A DNA stretch of 57,501 nt. Origin: Emcibacteraceae bacterium (GTDB lineage: Bacteria > Pseudomonadota > Alphaproteobacteria > Sphingomonadales > Emcibacteraceae). The notes under the pieces are model-generated. The model did not search any database, had not been told where the DNA came from, and saw only the letters and a program-made list of their open reading frames with translations. This document shows positions 51,229-57,501 of the stretch, in pieces. Each line of letters begins with the position of its first letter. The first letter of the stretch is position 1. The stretch is taken from positions 1 to 57,501 of the forward strand of contig JANQJN010000006.1 in NCBI GenBank assembly GCA_028281625.1, written 5' to 3'. The translations under genes were made by a program, and so were the position numbers.

Positions 51229-52002
51229 TTATTCAGCGATCCGGTGAAATTCGAACTTTTTATCGTCTGATAGGGTTGGCATAAACTTATAACCATCAGC
51301 ACTAAACTTTTTCAGGTCTTCGACATCTTCAATTTTGTTCTGAATGATGAAACGCGCCATTTGCCCGCGGGCTTTTTTGACCATCATGCCCGGACTTTTA
51401 GCCACACCATCTTTCACCACTTTGAATACCGGTGTGATAACAGTCGCGTTTAGGTCTTTTTCCTTAATGGACTTGAAATATTCGTTAGATGCGCAATTGA
51501 CGACCACAGTACTACCTTGTTCATCCAGCAGATTGTTAAGACCATCGGTAAGGGTTCCATCCCAGAAATCATAAAGATTTTTACGGTACGGCACTTTAAG
51601 TCGACATCCCATCTCGAGACGGTATGGCTGCATCAGATCAAGCGGGCGCAATATTCCATATAGACCAGAAAGAATTCGGAAATGATCCTGAGCGTAATTA
51701 AGATCGTCTTCGCTTAATGTTTCCGCGTCCAGTCCCAGATAAGTATCACCCTTAAATGCAAACACAGCCTGCCGTGCATTGGCGAGCGTAAAAGGACGGG
51801 AAAAATCCCGGTAACGCTGATAGTTGAGTTCAGCGATTGAATCGCTGATATTCATAATTTTTGCAAGCTTTGAACGCGTCAGTTTTTTTGCTGCAGTGAT
51901 AAGCTTTTCACTCTGATCGAGATAATCTGGCTCGCTCCAGTCGGGCCTGATGCTTTCGCTTTCAAAATCCAGTTTTTTTGCCGGTGAAACAACAACAATC
52001 AT
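51229..52002 (-). CDS. yaaA: YaaA-family peroxide-stress DNA-binding protein
   Basis: 257 residues. The family opens MIVVVSPAKKLDFES and includes YQRYRDFSRPFTLANARQAVFAFKG with DTYLGLDAETL, FRILSGLYGILRPLDLMQPYRLEM in pieces, and ARGQMARFIIQNKIEDVEDLKKFS. YaaA in E. coli limits free iron and protects against hydrogen peroxide; it binds DNA with a HhH-like fold. The same role is presumed here. It is convergent with DUF1134 and divergent from the MATE gene. Confidence 0.93.
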   Translation of the reverse strand: MIVVVSPAKKLDFESESIRPDWSEPDYLDQSEKLITAAKKLTRSKLAKIMNISDSIAELNYQRYRDFSRPFTLANARQAVFAFKGDTYLGLDAETLSEDDLNYAQDHFRILSGLYGILRPLDLMQPYRLEMGCRLKVPYRKNLYDFWDGTLTDGLNNLLDEQGSTVVVNCASNEYFKSIKEKDLNATVITPVFKVVKDGVAKSPGMMVKKARGQMARFIIQNKIEDVEDLKKFSADGYKFMPTLSDDKKFEFHRIAE

Positions 52003-52173
52003 CTTATTTTAATTCCCTGATTATAATTCTTCTAAAACATACTATACACATAACACAATCACCCGTTTAATACAGTATTATTTAATATAAGAAATGAGCA
52101 CTTGACTTATGGCTCTGATGTACCCATTTAATGGTTCAATGTCTAATCAATAATCCGGGTATAAAATCAACAA

Positions 52174-53553
52174 ATGGCCGAAGAAACAAAACCAGCAAGA
52201 AAATCGCCACGCGTTGATCTCACCCACGGTTCTGTTCATGGTCATTTGATCAGAATGGCCCTTCCCATGATCTTGGGCCTTACCGCCAATATGTCCTTCA
52301 CATTTGTAGACAGTTATTTTATCGCGAGGCTCGGTACAGATGAAGTTGCCGCCATGGGATACATCACCCGTGTGGCAATGGTAATTGTATCACTTTCCAT
52401 TGGCCTTATGGCCGGTGTGTCTTCAGTGGTCGCACGGGTGGCCGGTAGCGGCGATCAGGATGAAATTGTTAAACTTTCCACCAATACGCTTTATCTAACC
52501 ATTGGGCTCTCTTTATTTGTGACCGTAGTCGGCCTTGCGACCATTGATCCCTTATTTCGGGCCATGGGCGCCAACGAGCAGGTGATGGGGCATATCCGCG
52601 ATTATATTATCATCTGGTATATCTCACCGCTCTTCATTATGCTTCCAATGACGGGGGGTGCAGTGATGCGGGCACTTGGTGATACCAAGCTACAGGGTAA
52701 CTTGATGCTCTTTTCCGCAATACTCAATGCTATCCTGGATCCTATTCTTATATTTGGTGTTTGGATTATCCCGGGAATGGGGCTGGAGGGAGCCGCCTGG
52801 GCATCGGTCATTACCCGATTTATAAGTTTTGCGATCATTCTCTGGTCCCTTTATTACCAGTATCACGTGATATCCTTTGGTGGAGAATCGCTTGAGCATT
52901 TCATGAGCTCGATCAAAAAAATACTCCATGTTGGAATCCCAGCAACAGGCACGAACATGATCATTCCAATCGTGGCGGTGCTGATCATTGCTGTTGTTTC
53001 ACGCTTTGGTACCGAAGCCGTCGCCGCGACCCACGTTGCAACAACTGTTGAAATGCTCTCACTGGTACTCTTTTTTGCAACTTCCGCCGTTATTGGCCCC
53101 TTTATTGGTCAAAACCTTGGTGCAGGTAAGTTTGACCGTATTGACGAAGCCATTACAAAGATAACTCTGTTTTGCATTGCCTGGGGTGGTATTGTCGCCA
53201 TCATTCTTGCGCTATTTGCCACACCGATCGCCAGCATTTTCCGCGAGGAAGAAACAATCGTGTCGCTTGCGACATCGTATCTTTATGTTGTGCCGGTATC
53301 CTACGGCCTATATGGATTGGTGATGAGCGTAAATGCGATATTTAATAGTCTGGGTCAACCCATGCCTGGCGTTGCAATATCAAGCTTGCGTGTATTCTTT
53401 TTGCAGCTACCGCTCTTTTATTTTGCAGCACTTTACTTTGACCTTGAAACTGGCTTTGTAACATTAAGCATATCTAATGCTATCGCTGGTATTGTCGCTT
53501 ATTACTGGGTTCGCCGAGCCATTAATAAGCTGCGCGCCGCAAACTTAACCTAA
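52174..53553 (+). CDS. MATE-family efflux transporter
   Basis: 459 residues with twelve hydrophobic helices in two halves. The MATE pattern is MILGLTANMSFTFVDSYFIARLGTDEVAAM in pieces (VDSYFIARLGTDEVAAMG), FRAMGANEQVMGHIRDYIIIW, and PMTGGAVMRALGDTKLQGN. The second half has NMIIPIVAVLIIAVVSRFG, then VIGPFIGQNLGAGKFDRIDEA. The family exports drugs or toxic metabolites using Na+ or H+. The substrate is unknown. A 13-base palindrome lies at 52068-52080 upstream. A terminator follows. Confidence 0.9.
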   Translation: MAEETKPARKSPRVDLTHGSVHGHLIRMALPMILGLTANMSFTFVDSYFIARLGTDEVAAMGYITRVAMVIVSLSIGLMAGVSSVVARVAGSGDQDEIVKLSTNTLYLTIGLSLFVTVVGLATIDPLFRAMGANEQVMGHIRDYIIIWYISPLFIMLPMTGGAVMRALGDTKLQGNLMLFSAILNAILDPILIFGVWIIPGMGLEGAAWASVITRFISFAIILWSLYYQYHVISFGGESLEHFMSSIKKILHVGIPATGTNMIIPIVAVLIIAVVSRFGTEAVAATHVATTVEMLSLVLFFATSAVIGPFIGQNLGAGKFDRIDEAITKITLFCIAWGGIVAIILALFATPIASIFREEETIVSLATSYLYVVPVSYGLYGLVMSVNAIFNSLGQPMPGVAISSLRVFFLQLPLFYFAALYFDLETGFVTLSISNAIAGIVAYYWVRRAINKLRAANLT

Positions 53554-53560
53554 TAAAAAA

Positions 53561-53585
53561 CAGGGCCATGAAAAGGCCCTGCTTT
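53561..53585. terminator. Intrinsic terminator after the MATE gene
   Basis: CAGGGCC (53561-53567) and GGCCCTG (53575-53581) form a 7-bp GC-rich stem with an AT-rich loop, then CTTT. An A run (53555-53560) lies before the left arm, so on the minus strand the hairpin ends in T residues and may also serve the convergent cytochrome gene. Confidence 0.85.
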
Positions 53586-53605
53586 AAACTGATATTTTTC
53601 CGTTA

Positions 53606-54127
53606 CTACCACGGCAGCATGCGGCGCAGCACGTTATCTTTCTTACCAAAGTGATGGTATAGCGCCACAATGATGTGGATGAGAATAGCCGCTAATATAA
53701 CCTTTGCGACCACACCGTGAATGGTTGCTGCAAACTCGCCGGCATCTTCTGCACCTGTAGCAGTGAATATCTGCGGCAAATCAAACATTCCGAAGAATGA
53801 AACCACGCGTCCTTTTGCCTGAACAATGGCGATGCCAGTTATCGGCATTCCGATGAGCAAAACATAGAACAAAATATGAAGCCCATGCGCCGCCATGGTT
53901 TGAAGCGGTCCCGTTCCTTCAGGCATCGTGGGAACCGGGTTTGTTGCTCGCCAACTAAATCGGATCAGCATCACCAGCAGAATAAGCACACCTGTGGCAA
54001 AGTGATATTGGTTATATTCGCGCAAATTATTGGCGAAGAAATACTGAGCAATGATGATCAGAAATACAGCCCAGTGAAAAAGTTTGGCAACCCAGCCATA
54101 TGAATTGTCTGTGTTTTTTGACGACAT
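53606..54127 (-). CDS. Cytochrome b561-family protein
   Basis: 173 residues and four membrane helices with histidines placed as heme ligands (AKLFHWAVFLII near the start, QYHFATGVLIL, MAAHGLHILFYVLLIGMP and AATIHGVVAKVILAAILIHIIVALYHHF). This is the bacterial CybB-like diheme b561 family, which passes electrons from ubiquinol to superoxide or other acceptors in the inner membrane. A GGAGGG ribosome site supports the start. It stands alone on the minus strand between the MATE and DUF6460-like genes. Confidence 0.88.
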   Translation of the reverse strand: MSSKNTDNSYGWVAKLFHWAVFLIIIAQYFFANNLREYNQYHFATGVLILLVMLIRFSWRATNPVPTMPEGTGPLQTMAAHGLHILFYVLLIGMPITGIAIVQAKGRVVSFFGMFDLPQIFTATGAEDAGEFAATIHGVVAKVILAAILIHIIVALYHHFGKKDNVLRRMLPW

Positions 54128-54193
54128 ATTTATACCCTCCGATATATCTTATTGATTATCCCATAGAAAATTTTAGTTTTGCATGTCCTTCTT

Positions 54194-54454
54194 TTATTTT
54201 TTGCTGAAAATTTTGCTTATAATTGTTCTTAAATTGAAAAGTATGTAAAGCGGGATCACCACAATGGCGCCTAGCAGAATATATTTACCCGCCCACTTAA
54301 TAAAATCCATAATCAGCTCGAGTATATCACCAATTACATTTGGTAGATTACTGATCATATCAACCGGATCTATGCCGAAATAGTAGAGAAAAAGACCCAC
54401 TACAAATGAAGCGATAAGAAGCTTCCAAATAAGACTCGATGTCGATTTATCCAT
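54194..54454 (-). CDS. Small membrane protein, DUF6460-like
   Basis: 86 residues with two membrane helices (LIWKLLIASFVVGLFLYYFG near the N-terminus and ILLGAIVVIPLYILFNLRT later) and a polar amphipathic helix between them. The order and the IDPVDMISNLP/WAGKYILLGAIVVIP pattern resemble DUF6460, which I recall from alphaproteobacteria, but I am only moderately sure. The function is unknown. The start is at the first ATG. Confidence 0.5.
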   Translation of the reverse strand: MDKSTSSLIWKLLIASFVVGLFLYYFGIDPVDMISNLPNVIGDILELIMDFIKWAGKYILLGAIVVIPLYILFNLRTIISKIFSKK

Positions 54455-54532
54455 ATATCAAACCGTCAAGTTGACACTGTTAATATTGGAATATTGACGC
54501 ATTTTTATGCTTTTTGTCAATGATTTAGTTGG

Positions 54533-54865
54533 TTAGGTTGAGCCGTCGCGACGGGCGAGTTCTTCTTCTTCCATGTTAAAGCGAAGCTGTTCCATAAGGC
54601 GCTTTATGGCGTATTCCTGTGAACTATTGTTAATCTGGCTTGCTGATAAAATACCAAGTTCATTCATAGCTTTCGTGTAGTTTTTATTTTTGCTGGCCTC
54701 AACAATTATAGCGACCCGTTCACGAACCGATTGGTCGGAGGATGCAAAATTATCCACCAATTGTTCTTCCAAGGTTTGCTGATGCTTTTCCTGATTACTA
54801 TCGCAAGCCACCATAACAATCGACAAAACACCGATCAAAACAAAATTTATCAGTCTCACACGCAT
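54533..54865 (-). CDS. Hypothetical lipoprotein, 110 residues
   Basis: The signal ends in IGVLSIVMVACDSN, with lipobox VMVAC (Cys21). The mature part is hydrophilic and helical, with many Gln, Glu and Asn (TLEEQLVDNFASSDQSVRERV; RLMEQLRFNMEEEELARRDG). Predicted coiled or helical parts could mediate protein contacts. I see no known family. It lies alone between the DUF6460-like gene and threonine aldolase. No good ribosome site was identified. Confidence 0.6.
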   Translation of the reverse strand: MRVRLINFVLIGVLSIVMVACDSNQEKHQQTLEEQLVDNFASSDQSVRERVAIIVEASKNKNYTKAMNELGILSASQINNSSQEYAIKRLMEQLRFNMEEEELARRDGST

Positions 54866-54913
54866 AAGCGAATCTTAACATCAAATTCGTTAAAAATAAT
54901 TTAAAACAATCAC

Positions 54914-55936
54914 TTAGGCGTTAGCTACTTCAACAAATCTATCGATATCACCAGGATCAGTGTTAAAGGCAGTCACAATTCTACTGTTTGAAACACCGGC
55001 GGCTTTATGAGTGTAAAACCGAAAGCCATCGGCCCATAATTTTTCGCGTATGCCTTCATCAATTTCCGCAAACATCAGATTGCTCTGCACAGGGTATTTG
55101 AAATTAATTCCCGGCGTGTCATTGATCCCCTGATAAAGCCTCATCGCCATTTCATTGGCGTGACGAGCATTTGTAAGCCAATGATCATCTTGCACATAAG
55201 CAATAATCTGCGCGGATATAAAGCGCATTTTTGAAACCAGATGCCCGCTTCGCATACGGCGATAAATAAAACTTCCATCTTCCGTATCATTAAAAAAAAT
55301 TGCAGCTTCTGCCCCAAGTGTTCCGTTCTTGGTGGTCCCGAACGAAAGCGCATCCACACCTGCTCTCCAGGTCATCTCTGCAGGCGAACATCCAACCGCG
55401 GCAATCGCATTGGCAAATCTCGCACCGTCCATATGAAGCTTAAGATTATGTTTCTTAACCACTTTAGAAAGTTCATGAACTTCATCAGGCGTATAAACGG
55501 TTCCAGCTTCGGTAGTATTGGCAATGGACAGTATGGAGGGCTGACTGTGATGGGCTTCACCGATCACAAATTCTTCCATCGCGTCTTCAATTTCCAACGG
55601 GCTGATTTTTCCGTTGTGTCCTTTTAAGGGTATGAGTTTTGCCCCACCCGACTGAAATTCATTAGCGCCGCATTCATCACCATATACGTGACTATGCTGA
55701 TGGCAGAAAATAGCGCCGAAAGTGGGGGATATGGTCGCAATGATAAGCGAATTCGCGGCAGTGCCGGAAATCAGATTAAAAGCCTTCAAATCTTCATTTT
55801 CGAAAAGGGTTTTCAGCGCATCTTCGGAACATTTGGTAACGTCATCGCGACCATACGCTTCGCTGAGCCCATGGTTTTCGTCAATGATTGCTTGCATGAT
55901 CTCCTGCGAGACGCCGGAATTATTATCACTGCGCAT
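54914..55936 (-). CDS. ltaE: Low-specificity L-threonine aldolase
   Basis: 340 residues. It splits L-threonine or L-allo-threonine into glycine and acetaldehyde with PLP. Motifs: [15 protein letters not shown] near the start, [43 protein letters not shown], and the PLP lysine in [13 protein letters not shown]. The length is normal. The ribosome site GGGAGC lies eight bases before the ATG. It is divergent from ilvD, with a large inverted repeat between them. The gene symbol follows the E. coli homologue. Confidence 0.93.
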   Translation of the reverse strand: MRSDNNSGVSQEIMQAIIDENHGLSEAYGRDDVTKCSEDALKTLFENEDLKAFNLISGTAANSLIIATISPTFGAIFCHQHSHVYGDECGANEFQSGGAKLIPLKGHNGKISPLEIEDAMEEFVIGEAHHSQPSILSIANTTEAGTVYTPDEVHELSKVVKKHNLKLHMDGARFANAIAAVGCSPAEMTWRAGVDALSFGTTKNGTLGAEAAIFFNDTEDGSFIYRRMRSGHLVSKMRFISAQIIAYVQDDHWLTNARHANEMAMRLYQGINDTPGINFKYPVQSNLMFAEIDEGIREKLWADGFRFYTHKAAGVSNSRIVTAFNTDPGDIDRFVEVANA

Positions 55937-55984
55937 TAAATGCTCCCTTTTTTACGTACGTATTTTATCGACAAATGTCACAGA

Positions 55985-56021
55985 ATTGGTATTTATTACA
56001 GAGATTTTAGTAAATACCAAT
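55985..56021. promoter_or_regulatory. 14-bp inverted repeat between ltaE and ilvD
   Basis: ATTGGTATTTATTA (55985-55998) and TAGTAAATACCAAT (56008-56021) pair over 14 positions, with one T-G pair, around a 9-base loop. It ends 15 bases before the ilvD ATG and lies 49-85 bases upstream of ltaE. It is AT-rich and could be an operator of a dimeric regulator or a leader hairpin of ilvD. The protein is unknown. Confidence 0.5.
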
Positions 56022-56036
56022 CAGAAAGATCAGAAC

Positions 56037-57501
56037 ATGCCTGCTTATCGTTCCAAAACGTCTACACACGGCCGTAATATGGCGGGTGCTCGTGCCCTCT
56101 GGCGCGCCACTGGTGTCACCGACAGTGACTTTGGAAAACCGATCATCGCGGTCGTAAACAGCTTCACACAATTTGTGCCTGGCCACGTGCACCTGAAGGA
56201 CCTTGGTCAAATGGTTGCCCGTGAAATTGAGCAGCACGGCGGGATCGCCAAGGAATTTAATACCATCGCTGTGGATGATGGCATCGCCATGGGTCATGAC
56301 GGCATGCTTTATTCCCTGCCCAGCCGCGAAGTGATAGCCGATAGCGTCGAATATATGGTCAATGCCCACTGCGCAGATGCCATGGTCTGCATTTCAAATT
56401 GTGACAAAATCACACCCGGCATGTTGCTCGCTGCAATGCGGCTCAATATCCCGGCCGTGTTTGTCTCCGGCGGCCCGATGGAAGCCGGTAAGGTGGAAGG
56501 CGTTAATCACGGTCTCGATCTGGTGGATGCCATTGTCATGGGCGTTGATCCCACGGTTGACGATGAAATGGTTGAGAAAGTTGAACAGTCGGCCTGCCCA
56601 ACCTGCGGGTCTTGCTCTGGAATGTTTACCGCCAACAGCATGAACTGCCTGACTGAAGCATTGGGACTTGCGCTACCCGGCAATGGCTCTGCGCTTGCAA
56701 CCCACGCGGATCGGAAACAACTGTTCCTTGGTGCAGCGAAAACAGTGATGAACATCACCAAATCTTATTACCAAGACGACGATGAAAGCGTACTGCCTAG
56801 AAACATCGCATCCTTCAAAGCCTTTGAAAATGCCATGACCCTGGATATCGCCATGGGCGGCTCAACCAATACCGTGCTGCATCTACTTGCTGCCGCTCAC
56901 GAAGGAGAATGCGATTTCTCAATGGATGATATTGATCGGCTTTCGAAAAAAGTTCCGAACATCTGTAAAGTGGCACCAGCAACCCAAAATTATCACATGG
57001 AAGATGTCCACCGCGCTGGTGGCGTGATTGCTATTTTAGGCGAGCTTGAAAAAGGCGGTCTTATTCATCGGGACTGTTCCACCATTCAGGGGCGCACTAT
57101 TGGTGAAGTGATCGATTATTTTGATGTTAACCGAAACCCGCCTGAGGATGTTATTGAGTTTTATAAAGCGGCCCCCGGCGGCGTGCGCACCACGGAAGCG
57201 TTCTCTCAAAGCGAACGTTACAACACCCTTGATCTTGACCGCGCAGAAGGCTGTATCCGTTCCGTTGAAAACGCCTATTCACAGGATGGTGGACTTGCCG
57301 TGCTGGAAGGTAACATCGCCCTTGATGGCTGTATTGTAAAATCCGCTGGTGTGGCCGAGGAAAACTTCACCTTTAAAGGCCCAGCCCGGGTCTATGAAAG
57401 CCAGGATAGTGCAGTAGAAGGCATCATTGGCGGCGAAGTGAAGGCTGGCGAAGCGGTTGTGATCCGCTACGAAGGCCCCCGCGGCGGTCCGGGAATGCAG
57501 G
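56037..57501 (+). CDS. ilvD: Dihydroxy-acid dehydratase IlvD (3' end outside window)
   Basis: The frame starts at the ATG 56037 and stays open to the last base, about 488 residues; the end of the enzyme lies outside. Motifs: [21 protein letters not shown] in pieces ([18 protein letters not shown]), [35 protein letters not shown], and [24 protein letters not shown] in pieces, whose cysteines bind the Fe-S cluster. IlvD dehydrates dihydroxy acids in branched-chain amino acid synthesis. The ribosome site is weak. A long inverted repeat lies just upstream. Confidence 0.95.
   Translation, partial: MPAYRSKTSTHGRNMAGARALWRATGVTDSDFGKPIIAVVNSFTQFVPGHVHLKDLGQMVAREIEQHGGIAKEFNTIAVDDGIAMGHDGMLYSLPSREVIADSVEYMVNAHCADAMVCISNCDKITPGMLLAAMRLNIPAVFVSGGPMEAGKVEGVNHGLDLVDAIVMGVDPTVDDEMVEKVEQSACPTCGSCSGMFTANSMNCLTEALGLALPGNGSALATHADRKQLFLGAAKTVMNITKSYYQDDDESVLPRNIASFKAFENAMTLDIAMGGSTNTVLHLLAAAHEGECDFSMDDIDRLSKKVPNICKVAPATQNYHMEDVHRAGGVIAILGELEKGGLIHRDCSTIQGRTIGEVIDYFDVNRNPPEDVIEFYKAAPGGVRTTEAFSQSERYNTLDLDRAEGCIRSVENAYSQDGGLAVLEGNIALDGCIVKSAGVAEENFTFKGPARVYESQDSAVEGIIGGEVKAGEAVVIRYEGPRGGPGMQ

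Noticed and set aside
52068..52080. TAATAC-A-GTATTA palindrome before the MATE gene as an operator
   Set aside because: Only 6-bp arms in AT-rich DNA; I cannot link it to a regulator, so it is noted but not claimed.
1..57501. A mobile element, prophage, CRISPR array or RNA gene
   Set aside because: No transposase, integrase, phage gene, regular spaced repeat, tRNA cloverleaf or rRNA sequence was seen on either strand.

Overview
The window is a dense stretch of bacterial chromosome. I read it as an alphaproteobacterium of moderate base composition (by eye a little under half G+C). The evidence is the conserved order of a histone-deacetylase-like gene, xseB, ispA, dxs, tlyA and an RlmD-like methyltransferase, together with DUF2842- and DUF1134-like genes, pdxH and 17-kDa-antigen genes near fabI-aroC, and a Sua5-type TsaC. 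A marine Kordiimonadales/Rhodospirillales-like origin is a guess from memory of such gene sets, not something the sequence proves. I see no rRNA, tRNA, CRISPR array, insertion sequence, integrase or prophage gene. No gene-free stretch exceeds about 260 bases; the longest is 37059-37311, where I see nothing convincing.

Layout. 1-2781: two tandem winged-helix/TPR regulators, the first cut by the window edge. 2778-5873 (minus): a three-gene operon of a DsrE-like protein, a cysteine synthase fused to a glutaredoxin, and an M20 N-carbamoyl-amino-acid hydrolase. 6072-7535: a DUF2946 protein and a Met-rich outer-membrane barrel, probably linked to copper. 7598-12118 (minus): three tandem NhaC-type antiporters. 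12281-14666: two convergent PaaK-like proteins, one apparently degenerate. 14782-19959: small unknowns, a large Asp-box repeat protein and a ThrE-like exporter. 20145-23753: nadA-nadC, a DMT transporter preceded by a structured leader, and an SDR.

23840-30139 is an iron and redox zone. It holds a Rieske protein divergent from a SufR-like regulator with twin operator-like repeats, a Spx/ArsC-like reductase, a TlpA-like thiol protein, a TonB receptor with a CxxC in its plug under Fur-like palindromes, and a FieF-type metal exporter. 30139-36584: pdxH, a 17-kDa antigen lipoprotein, DnaJ, YihY, fabI, aroC, and an ArsR/SRPBCC pair divergent from a DUF1801 gene. 37312-45931 (minus): RNA methyltransferases, isoprenoid precursor genes, xseB, a deacetylase, an acyl-CoA ligase and an HSDL2-like SDR. 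46018-57501: tsaC, an FAD oxidase, small membrane and lipoproteins, SRAP, Nudix, DUF1134, YaaA, MATE, cytochrome b561, threonine aldolase and the start of ilvD.

Most of the window is core metabolism. The parts with real novelty potential are the CysK-glutaredoxin operon, the SufR/Rieske pair with its twin sites, the CxxC TonB receptor with its thioredoxin partner, the degenerate PaaK homologue, the triple NhaC array, and several perfect inverted repeats just upstream of genes (827-851, 14726-14749, 22013-22079, 55985-56021).
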